The notes below the pieces were generated by a model. That model was not told where the DNA came from. It made no database searches and worked only from the letters and a program-made list of their open reading frames with translations. A program made the translations under genes and the position numbers. A stretch of 64,000 nucleotides of DNA, from NCBI GenBank assembly GCA_947561585.1, contig CANNZV010000854.1:62001-126000 (forward strand), read 5' to 3'. Shown here in pieces: positions 22,301 to 37,300 of this stretch (the first letter of the stretch is position 1; every line of letters starts with the position of its first letter). The DNA comes from Caprella mutica (lineage: Eukaryota; Arthropoda; Malacostraca; Amphipoda; Caprellidae).

Positions 22301-25300
22301 ATTTTTAATTGGCTTTAACTGACATCTGTGCCGATTAGTGAGTTTTTTGTTCCCTTTCTCACTACTGGCAAAAGTAAACTATTACGACTTACTGTAGAAT
22401 TCGTAGTTGAAAACATCATTATGTTTCGTGTTTCAAGTTTGATGCATGTGTATCTATTATGGCTATTTTGTTAGTGATTTAGCAGTTAATTACAGTTTTT
22501 TCAACATATTTCACCCCTCAAAAGTTGCCAATATATTGGCGACTTTGTGCATAGCTACTTTGAAACATGGCCCTAAACTCTTTAACTCTCACTTTTCCAA
22601 AATTCTTCAAAAAGCTTACCAACTTATCTCTTAATTTGGCTGATTTATCAAATTTCCTCAACCAGAATTAGTGGTACCTAGCCAGTCTGCAAAAGATGGG
22701 TGAAGTTGTGAATTTTTTCCGGCGACTGTTGAGGCCTGGAAATTAGCCTTCTGCAATATCCGGCAACAAATTTCCAATTAATTTTTAATAATGGATTGAA
22801 ATTTGCCTCTTGCTGAAGAGGAAAATAGAGAGATCATGAACCACACCATTTTACTTGGGTGAAAACTCAGGCTACGTTGGAAAGAATACCTAATCATCTG
22901 AATGTTACAATGAATTGATTTCTCTGTTATGAGTTATTCAGTCTTATTAATACAAGAATAACCTAATGTACATCATTGAATTTGGATCAAGTTACTTGTT
23001 AGCACGAGAAATCTTTAGGAGTGTTTTGTCAGTAGACGCACCATGAATATTTATTTTTCAGAGAAGAAATGGCAGTCCACTCATCAACCGTCTGACAAAT
23101 TTACGACTAAACACATTTTAGGCTCGGGGATGACTTTGAAGGAAATAGGACTGAATTATTGAACACTACCATTCCCATTTCTAGTAGTCTCATTCAGAAA
23201 CAATACATGTGAATCTTTTTCTGAAGATGTTTACCTTTATTAATATCTAACTCGTACACTCTTATCAAAACTCTCATGATAACAATGAATGTAATAAAGG
23301 TGTATATTAGCAATGTTAGTAGTCAACAACTGTATCTAATTTTCTGTTTGTAGTATAACAACAAATAGAAGATGATAACATAGGTCTTTTTAATATCCTA
23401 TTTTAATTGTTATTTAGAGTTACTTTATTTTCTTTCATATATTGACATGTTACCAGTTTCCTTATTGTTTATAATATGAGTTAAAGTAAGACGTAATGTA
23501 TGATATTAGTTAACTATACTAGAATAATGATATTCATTAGTTTGATTTGTACCATAACCAGATTGATGGGGTTTATTAATCTATTTATATTATTTAACTA
23601 CATAATATGAAGTGATTTTGTATTAAAAGAAACGAAATAGATTCCACTTTATTACGACTCTTAGTAAGTGTAAGTAATTGTTATCAGTCTTGATATCTAG
23701 TGGAGGCCTTTATCTTATCATATTTACCTGAGCTTATCAAGCCTGTACATTCATATAGTTCTTAATGACTAACTTCTTATAGGGTTATTGAATGTATTTG
23801 TTTTTATTTAGCCATTCAGTTTCAAATTGCAATCTCTGAATCTTATGTATAGTAATTCATAATAGATGATTGTGTTGGTTGAATGTGTGGTCTCAGTACT
23901 CTCATCCACCAATGCTTTTTAATATAATAAACTGTGACAGAGTAAACAAACTTTGCCTGGAATAACAAACAACCTTTTTAACACTACACCTACTGAGCAA
24001 GTTAGTTTGACTGCTATTTACTTCTCTAACATTTGTATCTCGTAAATAAATTATTGGTAGATAGCTGCTTGAATTTTTTATTTTAGTATCAGGGACACTT
24101 AATCTGGTCGTTTTAATTGTTATCCATGATACCTGCAGGATACCATATGATTAAAAACTTTCTCCTGATATTAAATAAATATAATTCAAATAACTACCAA
24201 TAATAATTAATGAGATACAAATGTTTGAAATGTAAAACCAGTCAAAGTGACTGCTGAGTAGTCCTAGACTCCTAGTGCTAATTTTTAAGTGATCATTTTC
24301 TCTCTAATATTCTGGTTGACTCCCCAAAGGTCAGAGCAAACTATTGACTCTATTGCTAGTGCTGTGCCTGAACCAGTTGCTTGACCTTTCCTGAGGTCAC
24401 TCCCACACTACCTTAGTCACACCATCAGTCACATGGTAAACTGTTACTATAGTCACATGGTAAACTGTTACTATAGTCATATAGTAAACTGTTACTATAG
24501 TCATATAGTAAACTGTTACTATAGTCATATAGTAAACTGTTACTATAGTCATATGGTAAACTGTTACTATAGTCACATGGTAAACTGTTACTATAGTCAC
24601 ATGGTAAACTGTTACTATAGTCACATAGTAAACTGTTACTATAGTCATATAGTAAACTGTTACTATAGTCATATAGTAAACTGTTACTATAGTCACATGG
24701 TAAACTGTTACTATAGTCATATGGTAAACTGTTACTATAGTCACATGGTAAACTGTTACTATAGTCATATAGTAAACTGTTACTATAGTCACATGGTAAA
24801 CTGTTACTATAGTCATATAGTAAACTGTTACTATAGTCATATAGTAAACTGTTACTATAGTCACATGGTAAACTGTTACTATAGTCATATGGTAAACTGT
24901 TACTATAGTCATATAGTAAACTGTTACTATAGTCATATAGTAAACTGTTACTATAGTCACATGGTAAACTGTTACTATAGTCATATGGTAAACTGTTACT
25001 ATAGTCATATGGTAAACTGTTACTATAGTCATATAGTAAACTGTTACTATAGTCATATAGTAAACTGTTACTATAGTCATATAGTAAACTGTTACTATAG
25101 TCATATAGTAAACTGTTACTATAGTCATATAGTAAACTGTTACTATAGTCACATGGTAAACTGTTACTATAGTCATATAGTAAACTGTTACTATAGTCAT
25201 ATAGTAAACTGTTACTATAGTCACATGGTAAACTGTTACTATAGTCATATGGTAAACTGTTACTATAGTCACATAGTAAACTGTTACTATAGTCATATAG

Positions 25301-28300
25301 TAAACTGTTACTATAGTCATATAGTAAACTGTTACTATAGTCACATGGTAAACTGTTACTATAGTCACATGGTAAACTGTTACTATAGTCATATAGTAAA
25401 CTGTTACTATAGTCATATGGTAAACTGTTACTATAGTCATATGGTAAACTGTTACTATAGTCATATGGTAAACTGTTACTATAGTCATATGGTAAACTGT
25501 TACTATAGTCATATGGTAAACTGTTACTATAGTCATATGGTAAACTGTTACTATAGTCTAAGATATGTATAGTGTTGAAGTAAACTTATCTTCTTATTAG
25601 TTAGATTTCAGGTGATTTTACTTGCTGGGCTATTTTCTTATCTGTCTTCTTTGCAGTCCTTTGTATTTAGTGGCATTGCTGTATCTGTTACAAAGCAGAA
25701 CTTCTTACTAAAAGAAAATAGTTCTATTTCAACTGCACTAAAGGAGGAGACAAAATATTTTATCTTCAAAAATTATTTTAATAACTCAAGTAATTCAACA
25801 TATGAATGCCCCTTTTAAGATTTTTTTCTTTTGGTCAAGTGTCACGGTTGGGTTGACATTCAACATGACCAAGTGTCCTGAGGATGTTGACATACGTTAA
25901 CCTTGACTCAGTCACCTGTTAGAATCAGCTGTAACGTGCCCGCCACTAGAAAAGAGGGATGGGGTAGCTTGTTAGTTCAACTCATAGACTCGCAGTACTC
26001 GAAAAGTGGGTGTTTATCGGTCATGTTAGTTCAATCAGGAAATTCTTAAAGGTCAGAACCCCCACTGTCTCACTACTACGAGTGTCTGTGTACTGCAACA
26101 CCCTAAATAAATTATGTACATTATTATTAACATGTCAGGTTTTGAATGAGTAGGTAAATTCGTATCTTTCCCTCCATTGAAATCGTCTTCAAACTTATAC
26201 TGTTGCAATAGTTATAATACAAGCAAACGTACGAAAAGACCACTGGCTAGGTATTACCTGTACAGCTCTCTCTAATAACAACCTCGTTTGCTTGGTTCTT
26301 TTATAAAGATGTATTTGCAATTTAGCAATAGTTGCTGGGGAAAAGTGACGATCACCAAATGCCAATTAAATATCGGATGGAATTTTCAAGATGTTGTTAA
26401 TATAACACATCAGAATTTGACCATTAAAATAAGTCTTATTCTAGGCGGAAATAAGCTACAGTATTTTATATTTAGAGCTTTATCTTCATTATTAATTAAT
26501 TATAATTCATTGCAAGTAGCTAGTTACGTACAATCCGAGACTAATTATACTATTTAATTATTTCAAAACACTTCAATAAAGTAGAACCTAGCTGTTAAAT
26601 TATTGGTTGTAACTCTAATCCCTGAAAATCTGGTTAAGATTTATTTCCTTATTTTGATATATTCTAAAGAAACCTAGTAACCATTTTAAGTGTATGACAT
26701 TGAAAATCCTAGTTTTTTAGGTTCGAGTGACTTCTTTACAAAGTAACTAACAATGATAGACGAGGAGACGTTACTTACCATCTAAAGAAGATACTCCTGC
26801 AGACTTGCCTGTAGAAGGAAAACAAGCAAGAACTGATTGTTCTCAACTTGATTTATTGTTCAGATGAGCAAAGCAGTCTAGTGTTACGAATGATTGGCTA
26901 CCAATGCACCCAACTACTGCACTTGTAGTGCAGTTGTACAAACATACGCTCTAGGTTGTAATCTATTTTTATTATTTAAAATTATCCTTAAATTCTGTCT
27001 TCGCTAAGGGGTACTCTTCAAAATATTACTTAAGATATGCTTCTTTTCATCGACTAATTGCTCCATCGTGCAACAGTAACAAACAAGTGAATATCTAACT
27101 CGCGGATGCTGTTCCTATCTATCTAACAAAGTGATCGTACTTGTGAGTTGAAAAGAACAAAAGATTTCGTAGACGCTGGTGAATGACACGAAAAAAGGGT
27201 TTATCTCGCATATAACAGCAGTATATTTTACACTAATTACATCTCCAAGGCAGTATGTATGTCACACGCCCTGCCCTCTGTCTATATTCTACTTATTTAT
27301 CATACTGAATTAACTTTACATTATTTATAAGTTTTAATACAACACTAAATATTTGTAAATGTAGGAGATAAAAATGTTTTTTTTTGTTCAAATCTTTATG
27401 ATTTCATAATATGTTTATATTCAAAAACATATTTTGTGAAAAAGTAATGAATATTACATTGAATACTTCTATAATAGCACTGGATTAATATCTATTTCAC
27501 TTGATGTTATAAACTTATTTTAATAGTTATTTTATTTTGTTTCGATTCTTAGTTGGAAAATCTTTGGTAGTGTTTAGTGTACCTGTAGTCTTCACAATTT
27601 TGACCACAGCTCTCTCCCCCCTTCTCCAATTTCATGCTTACTATTGGTTGTCTTCCTTAGGCCTAGTCTTGCCGTCAATAGAGCCTATGGGCTATCGTAA
27701 GAATTTGACACTCCCCCTACAATGCAATTATCAGAGAGTGTGTGTCAGCTTGAAGCGAGTACAGTAGGACTCCCCTATAGCGAATGAGTTTGGATGTAGC
27801 CTGTATAGTGAACAAATTGTCTTCAGTATGTTCACTGATATCTAATTATTGTGTGTTTATTTTTGTTTACAATGGTTGTAAATGAATATGTTTTTAACTT
27901 AGTACTATGTTTTCTGTAAAATTTTTTGTCAGTTATCTTTAGTGGAACTCTTATTAAGGATAGTACCCCTGACGTTAGCTAGGGAGAGTATCCTGAAGTG
28001 CCTGCTATCCCTATGGGGACTAGCTAGGCCTACTGGATACCGGCCTACTTAGATTTTATGCTGATAATCGGCTTATCGAGTCTTAGAAGAATCAGCCACT
28101 GTAGAACATTCTACATCACACTTTACGTTATAGTAATCTTCCTACTGTCTTTCCACACAGTGAATTTCCTTAGAGCAGCAAACTTCTCAACTCTCGTTTA
28201 ATTTCCCTACAATACAGTGTCACTGTTGTCCTATATGAGGTATATCCCTAGTTCTGCAGGTAATAACATGCCTGTCCATTCCCAGTACAGTTGTTCTCAG

Positions 28301-31300
28301 GACTGCACTTTGCAATCGATATCCTGATTGCTTTACCATTGACTTCTTGCCTCACCATATCGATCAGTGACGGTGCTGGACACCTGTGCTGAAATAATGA
28401 CTATTCTGGTGGGTATAATCCACTGCTGTGGTGATATGTCTTTATTATTGGTAAACTTAACCGCGAGGTCTTGACTATCACCTCTTCATTTTCCTCTTCC
28501 ATCTGTGAGTGCAGCCACCGGTACTTGTGTTCCTTTTCGTCACATTTCTTGGTAAGTGACTGCATTCACTGAGTAGCTTTTCTGCATCAATGAGCATTGC
28601 CAGAGACCGAAATTTTGTCACTTTTCTTTTTGACTGCCTCTAAAAGTTTTGTATTTGATTTCCTTTTGACATCAGGTTTCGAAACAAACTTTGAACACCT
28701 ACTTACTAATTAGTTAAGTCTAAACGAACTTACGTGATCAACTATGTTATACTTGTAATACTTAGCGAAAAGTATCCAAATGGTGGATCAATACACTTTC
28801 CGCCTGATTTTTAGTATTTTACAAAGAGTTTTCTATATGGAAATGACTGAAATGTTATATATATGTTGAAGAAATGTTATAGTTTTGTTAGTTAAAATCT
28901 ACCGGAAATAGTACAGAAAAATCGCCAATTATTAACTGTCGCATATATTAAAATAACGCTTTTGAAATAAAGTAGTATTAGTGATATCTTGCTGTGATAG
29001 TACTATCTCTTGCTGTGATTGTACTATGTCTTGCTGTGATAGTACCATGTCTTGCTGTGATAGTACCATGTCTTGCTGTGACAGTACCATGTCTTGCTGT
29101 GATTGTACTATGTCTTGCTGTGATAGTACCATGTCTTGCTGTGATTGTACTATGTCTTGCTGTGATAGTACCATGTCTTGCTGTGATTGTACCATGTCTT
29201 GCTGTGATAGTACCATGTCTTGCTGTGATAGTACCATGTCTTGCTGTGATAGTACCATGTCTTGCTGTGATAGTACCATGTCTTGCTGTGATAGTACCAT
29301 GTCTTGCTGTGATAGTACTATCTCTTGCTGTGATAGTACTATCTCTTGCTATGATAGTACTATCTCTACTCGTTAACTTCTTCACATGTTAACCACGTGT
29401 TTTAAGTTTTTAACTGTCACTTGCACGAGTCTCGGTTAACTTTACAAAGATCTAATATATCTGTTTGCTCTAGCTATTACTGTTAATTTCGAATTAGCAT
29501 ATTGAAATGGTATTAGTTTTTAGTAATTCATATTTTATTGTAGGTAGCTATAGCTAGTTGATTATTCTGAACTGAAATATTCTGTATTGCATAATGTTCA
29601 TCAACAACAATAGCTGTACAATTGAAGTACGTAAATCTATAACTTTGTCAATAATTTCTGAATTTTGTCACGTGGTGGAGTGTGTTTCCCCTCTTTCTCC
29701 CTACTCTTACTTCCCCTCTTTTTTCCCTCTTGCCCTAATTTATAGGACTCTTTCCTTAGGAATACAAGAATGTGTCCTCACGGGCCGATTGTCTTGAAAG
29801 GAGAGAGGGGAGTTCATCCCCATACTTCTGATAAAATCTAATCCGCACTTTAGTGAACAGTTTCTATTCAATCACTATTACTCGCACTTCTTACACTATA
29901 CTTTACGGGCCATAAATTTAAGTTAGCTCTGTGGAAGTGTTTGCTCCTTCATAAGTGTGCTGTGAGTTGCTGGCACACGCATACACTACACAGCAATTTG
30001 TGTGTCGTTGTGACACACCTCCGTTATAATGCACCTTTTAACGGTGACACGGTAAATATAGTTACAAAGGAATTGAAATAACTACTTAAATTAGAGTACA
30101 TAATTTCATTTAAAGATCATCTCCACAGGTGTACTGTCATGTATTTCTCTTATAACTATGTTCTACTTCTTTTCTCACATTTGCTTAGCTAAGAGTCAAA
30201 TGAGTGGTGACACACACTAGTACCTGATGTTGTACCTTAAGTGCCTCTATGCTAAATAGCTATGTAATAAAATGCACTCTACTCCCCCCCCCCTCTCTCC
30301 CCCATACAGTCTTTCACACGTTACATTAAAATAGATACGCTGTATTCACTAGAGGTTACTGCGTCGCAACCGACTGTAAAGTAAATTTATTGGTCTCAAG
30401 TCTACTCCTTCACTTATAACACGTTCAAATTACTTAATTAAGGTAGTTTACGAATGTGACACTGAATATTCTACAAAAAATGCAATTTAGCACAATAGGT
30501 ACGGACTCTGGTGTCACACCTCACTTCAAAGGGTTACCAACGCCTTGCCCTTTATTGGGTCTATTACCTAATCCTCGCACTCCTTACATCAATTGACTTC
30601 AGTCTAGTTCTGGCTGCCTTAGAGCTGCATGGTGATATCCATCTTGTGAAAAAGACTATTTTCCAGGGTTCAGAAAGGCGACTCATTACACTCGTATTAC
30701 GCGGTGTTGTTAGTTTGATAAACATTCAAGTGACTTTAAATGCCCAATGTATCAGTCCTCTTATACCTTGCCAACGATAGCTTGAATAGGGGTAGTGTGG
30801 GCTGTGCTGTCTAGGAAATGTCCTTCTTCCAATGTCATCAGTATTTTTGTTTATTTGAATTTAAGTTTTATTAATATTTCGTTTTCTCTGATCTAATAAG
30901 TTATTAATAAATTATTGTTTAGAATTATGTTTCAACTTATGTTTGTATAACCAGGTACATAATATTTGCATCCTGAACAATCGATGGTACATGATTCATG
31001 CAAGGCTAATATGGAGTATATGCAGCAAGTGATGCCTATATTTTTGTATTTTGCTCGTATGTTTATAATTTCTATTATCGGAGTGCAATGCTCTTATTGG
31101 TGCAGTGGTAGGGCTCACTGATCATAGGCCTCAACTAACTACAAGAATTCTAAATCTTTACCCTCTTAAACACATTAAGTGTTTTGTTATACTGTGAGAG
31201 ATTTATTAGACTCAAGGCAAGTAGAAACATGCAACATGAGAAGTTGTTCTGACACGCCAGAAGTTGTTCTGCAACGTCAGAAGTTGTTCTGCAACGTCAA

Positions 31301-34300
31301 AAGTTGTTCTGCAACGTCAAAAGTTGTTCTGCAACGTCAAAAGTTGTTCTGCAACGTCAAAAGTTGTTCTGCAACGTCAAAAGTTGTTCTGCAACGTCAA
31401 AAGTTGTTCTGCAACGTCAAAAGTTGTTCTGCAACGTCAGAAGTTGTTCTGCAACGTCTGAAGTTGTTCTGCAACGTCAGAAGTTGTTCTGCAACGTCAG
31501 AAGTTGTTCTGCAACGTCAGAAGTTGTTCTGCAACGTCAGAAGTTGTTCTGCAACGTCAGAAGTTGTTTTGCAACGTCAGAAGTTGTTTTGCAACGTCAG
31601 AAGTTGTTCTGCAACGTCAGAAGTTGTTCTGCAACGTCAGAAGTTGTTCTGCAACGTCAGAAGTTGTTCTGCAACGTCAGAAGTTGTTGTGCAACAGACT
31701 TCGGTTCTTGGTTCCCTCATCTTGTCTCGTTTGGCTTCGACTCTGCCGTAAAGAATACAACCTCTGCTGCCGGGTTCTATTGAATGGCAAGATTCAACCA
31801 CTTGCTAAGGATAATATCTCCACCACTATGACGAGCGGAGATCTTCATCGACTAAGCCCTGCGATGGTTACCTAAGGCTGGGGTGAGAGAAGACTTCACC
31901 CCGCCGGGGTCTTATCCAGACCGGTAAACTACTTAAGACACTCATGTAAGCAGAGAGTGACGACAGACAGATTAGGACTCCTTCATAATCTCAATCCACC
32001 GCTTATATATTCCCCAGATTCATCTAAAACTCCACCCAAATCCAAACGTAAGATGCCGCTGATCTCACTTCTCCAATTCCGATTGGTTCTCAACCCTCCT
32101 GTAGGCTGTCCCTAACTCTACCCTCAACTAATAGAAACTGACCAATTCAAAAATAACTCCTCCTATATTTCCGACTAAACTAATTACTTTCTCAAAGAAA
32201 AGAAACATCAAACTTGAAATCTGTTAGGATACATGAAACCTCAAGAGCTCGTTATTTCTATAAAGTAAACCACAGAAAACCTCTGGTCTAGAGAAAACAG
32301 TAGGTGGTTAATTACCCTCACCAAATGCATTACATGTAACAGAGTTTGAAACTCTTATTCACTCTCTTAAAGCAATAAATATTATTGTCAAACAACCATT
32401 CTAAAACCACAAAAATTTGAGCAGAAGGGAAATATACAATGACACTGTTTTATTTTCAAAGTCACAAAATAATTAACTTCAAATAACAAACCTGTCTGAA
32501 GATTTTATAACGACCAGTATACATACAATCTCACTGTACATCATGTTGCACAGGCTTACTCTCACTCTAGGTATCATTTTCGCTACTCCACACCCATATC
32601 GTGCATCTAATAATTACCTATTAAGGTGTGTCCCCATCCTATGTACATTACATTCACAGTCTGCACAGTAGGCCTACCTCTCCTAAAAATAGCCTCTACC
32701 GTTTGACTTTGAGTTTTCTGTACATGGTTCACAGCGAGGATATCTTACTTTTACAATACAATCTGGTACTGATTCTTCAACCAATAGACACTCTGATACC
32801 AGCAGGTATGACTGTAATTATTCAATTCGGTTCATTACTGCTAAGATTGGTAACAAGTTCGGTGAATGCTTTATGATTTAATGCAGAATATGTTGAACAT
32901 TTAAGATATTTATTTTAGCAGAGTCAATTTCTATCATTTTCATAGGTAGTAGCACACTCTAATTTGAATTATATTTTGTATGTTATCTATTCAATCTTTC
33001 ATATCTGTATCTGGCACCTTTTAAAGTGTAATTCTTTATTATAAAGTGTGTATTTAATTTGATAGGTAGGTATACCTGGTCTGACATATTAGATGGTGCT
33101 TTAGTCTCGTTTCACATGACATTTTTTACAACAAAAATGCAGCCTCAAAACGCCTAATCTAAGTTTACATACAGAACATATATGTTTATTCAGTCGTGGC
33201 GTTTTTCATGCATTATAGTTTTGTATGCGGCATGAGAAAACCGCCCGTGTGAAAGATGCTTTAAGGTTGTACACGGTGCTCCCTACGTTCCTACGTGCAC
33301 GTAGCTTTGTTTTGTTTTTCTAGCCATGCTACCGTGTTTACTGTTTATGTTTCGGTGCGAATGTTTAGTCTATAGGGCTGTTTAAATCAGCGATTGTTGT
33401 CGTGTATGACTTTTCACGCTGTTTCTTCTGTTGTGGTACAGCATTCAAAGACTTTTCACGCTGTTTCTTCTGTTGTGGTACAGCATCCAAAGACTTTTCA
33501 CGCTGTTTCTCCTGTTGTAGTACAGCATCCAAAGACTTTTCACGCCATGTGGTGCAGAATCGAAAGACTTTTCACTCTGTTGCGGCACATTATCGAAAAA
33601 TAATCTCATTTAGAATCAAAGAGTCCTCATTGATCTTCTAATTTGTTATTTGACGTTCATTCTTCATCACCTCTTCATTTTCCTCTTGCTTTAGAAGTAC
33701 TGTGCATTGATGCTTGCGAGTATTTTAATCGCAAGTGATTTTTTTCTTGACGTTTTATAACCCGTAGTGATAAAAAAAAAGATAAAACCCCTTTTTTTCA
33801 AATTACTTTGTTATTTTACTCTTATTGGTATTTGATCATTTGCTTCATTTAATGAAAAAGAAGGGGAAAATAAGAAGATAGTTAATTCCAGCCAGTTCTC
33901 AATCACTACCAATTCAACTGAAATTATTTTTGTTACCATTTTCTCATATTAGCTCGATAATTGTCACTACCCTGTTCTGTTTTAAAAGGGAGAGTGCACT
34001 GTATTTTGTTACTAACGAGCATATCTTATCTTTGAACCTTCCTTATCTACAGTAGATTAAACCCTTGTTTGTTTATTTATCTAATTATTAAGTAATAACG
34101 AGATTCAGTAATTGATTTGACACTAGGGTTCCTTTTTAGATATTTTCCTGACTAACTAGTTAAGCAAGCGACCTGAAGTCCTAGAAGGTTGAGGTTTATA
34201 GTAATGTGTAACATTGTGAATCAATGTAGCTATGCCCTTTTTTACTGTGAATGTAAGGCTGTGACTTAGAAACAATGTGTACCTTCCTCACTGTAATCCT

Positions 34301-37300
34301 ATAGCATCTAAAACTAAATTACCTTAGATGATTTAACGATGTATATCCTGTTAATGACTTTGTTATTCATTCAGTTTGAAGTTTAAACTATACTAGTACT
34401 GTACTATTATAAACTCGTAGTTTAACACTGGGCAAAATATTTTAGTCAACAATATTTATAGTAGGTTCATCTCTTGGTATTTAAACAATAATTTTGAATA
34501 AAATATCTACACCAGTGGAGGGAGACTCTTATCCAAAAAACTAATAATTTTCTGCCCGTCAAAAGTGCTTCATTTTTTAAACCTAATTCCTCTATTTTGC
34601 TAATTTCCCTCACAGCTGCATCTGGCAGCCTCTTTTAGCATCAGACTCTTTATGGTCAGCTGGTTAGAGGGGGGGGGGTGTAGTTCATAACCTTCGGTGC
34701 CGATAGACTGGGTAAAGGACTTGCAGTGCTTGTAACCTATCGACCCTCTCCACCTTGACTGCCAACCCTCCCTCCCTTTATTTTGGTGAGAGAGTTGGGG
34801 TTGAAATAATACACGAGTTTAAATAATAAAGTAATATATAAATCAATGTGAGGTTATTAATGCCTATCATTCGATTTCTCTATTTTCTATAAGCTATCAC
34901 TGTTTTTGTTAGTTTTTTTATGTTGTTCCACCCTGTGACCCGTTAAGGTAGAGGGTTGGTAGGGTTAGGGAGGTAATGAACTTTTACCATCCTTGGCCCT
35001 AGGAAAGTTGTGACACACGCTTAGATTCCCAAAGAAATGGTTACTGTACCTTCAGACGTTTTCTTGTTAAAAATGATCATACAGTTATTCCAAATGCATA
35101 TTTATTGAGGTGATATTTGAATGTTATTAATTAGACTGCATTCATGCGTATTTGACAGAGATGCTCACAGAGAGTTCATTTTTGCAATGCATCACTAGTT
35201 AACTGGTGATAGCCTAGTGAACCATTTCCGGTGATGCATCTACACAATATTTTACCTTGTTAGGTCTCAGGAAACGACTGACACCTGTTAACGCGTGCGT
35301 AGATGCTCTTTGGAGAGAACCTTTTTTTAAAAAGATAACAAAAAAAGAGAATTGTTTTTATTTTAACCCATTTTTCCTTATCATCTGTTTTATCGGTACA
35401 TATTTATGTAGGGTAAGTTCCGAATTATCGGTCAGTACTACATCTTCGGTCATATGAGAAAAAAACGATACAAAAATTATTAATATTACTGAGTGCTATC
35501 TAATAACAATGTTCACATTGTTTTTCTTATATGTCCGAAGATGTGGTACTGATTGATAATTCGTAACTTACCCTAATCCTGTGATTTAACGAATGACTCA
35601 AATTCTTCTTTTAAATAAAAAAAGACAATTATTTTCAGGATAGTTTATTTTTTTATTTCTATGGCATTTTATTCTATTTTCCTTTATATAAATAATATAA
35701 TATGCCCCTACTAAACTCTTGTAAAACTACAAATATTGCTAGTAATACCAAAGCCTGCGTATATCTCTGTTAAATTTGTTCACTGGAAACCAAGTTCTAA
35801 TTATAAAGAAAATTACCATTGTCGTAATTGCATTATTAATTTAAACTTTTTTTTTTATATTATATTTTGAAGAAGTCGAAAGTTTCATAGGTATGAAGTC
35901 ATTAATTTTTACAGTCCTTGTTAATCTCTATAGTGTTTAATATTCATCTAGGTATTTATTCTTGCATCACCTTAGCGTTAATCAGTCTCTACTAAAAATC
36001 CTATTGCATCACTACTTCTAGGTTACTCTAATTTCTTATTTTCCAAAGCATCCTATTATTAAAGGTACAAACACATGGTAGGTACACTGCAGATGCTGCG
36101 TATACACTATAAAAGGATATCCTCTGTTGATAATACACAGTGTGACGTACACACTGACTCATGTGTATGTGTGTACCTAAAGGATGGGCACTGACTAGTG
36201 ATGAAGCTATCAGAATGGGATAATTAATCAGAACAGGATTTGCTAATATTGCTTTATTGTTATTCGATTGCGCAAAAATCCTTTGTTCAATATCCTGTCA
36301 CTGTGCAGTCAAATAAAAGTCTGTCCCTGATAATCTTTGATAGTTAATTATTTTCTTATTTCTAAAAATAGATGTTACTAATTTTAACGTTTGTTGATAT
36401 TTTAAAATTGGTCAATCTGTACCATGGCAGAATTGAAAATAATTAAGGATTTGGAAACCTGTGATTTGTGAAATTAATATCATGCAGAGATTTTTTGTTT
36501 GATAGTGCATGTTTTAAATAGTAATTTAAAATACTTTACATTAAATACTTGTGTACTTTTTAAGTGAAATAGTGATAAATAATTGCGAGATGTTTCTCTA
36601 TGTATAATTTGCGACATTTCTAAAATATTTTTCTCGCTACTACTTTATTTATTTTGAACAGCATGTATCTTATGATATTCCTTCATAAAATCATAATTAA
36701 TTTGATTTATGTACAATATTAATCTAATTTGAATGATGAAGTAAAATCAGTGCAATTAAATTTTAACTACGGAAATACTGTACTTATTTGTCATTAGTAT
36801 TGCTATTTGTTGAACCATAGTGAAAATGCTGCGTCACCCTCTTTGATGATTTTTTAGTACAGTTCAATCGTTGGAATGAAAATGGTGAAATTTTATTCTT
36901 TTAGGCATTTAGCTTTCTAAATACCGAAATAATGAAAATTTGGCGCTTATTTGTGTGTTTCTGAATGAAGTCATCAGTCGGTTTGAATGTAGCTTATAGC
37001 TTTCTTAAACTGAGGAAAGTTCTGCTAATTAGGTCTGGCTAGTTCTTAGTTAAATGGATATTAACGGTGATCATTAAATGTCACTAATTATCTATAAGTC
37101 GTGAACCACTGGGTATAAATAAATGTTAGTATATTTTCTCCCACACATCAGTCTGGATAAGTTAGTGTTCGACTATCACAGGTAAAGATTCAATTCATTC
37201 TCTAACGAATTATCGGTCAGTACTACATCTTCGGTCATAGTAGAAAAAACAATATAAAAATTTGTTATTATTACACAGTGCTATCTGATAGTAATAACTT

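Noticed and set aside
24397..25572. 379-codon open frames on both strands
   Set aside because: They are produced by a stop-free 24-bp tandem repeat; there is no promoter, homology or non-repeat coding sequence.
28932..29392. Overlapping frames of 122-135 codons
   Set aside because: The 21-bp repeat keeps four frames open; the peptides are simple reiterations.
31240..31690. CRISPR-like regular direct repeats
   Set aside because: Units are contiguous with no unique spacers, and the context is a eukaryotic intron. The same applies to all other arrays here.
31179..31875. Frames of 65-190 codons rich in CSATS and VVLQR
   Set aside because: They come from the 20-bp repeat read in successive frames.
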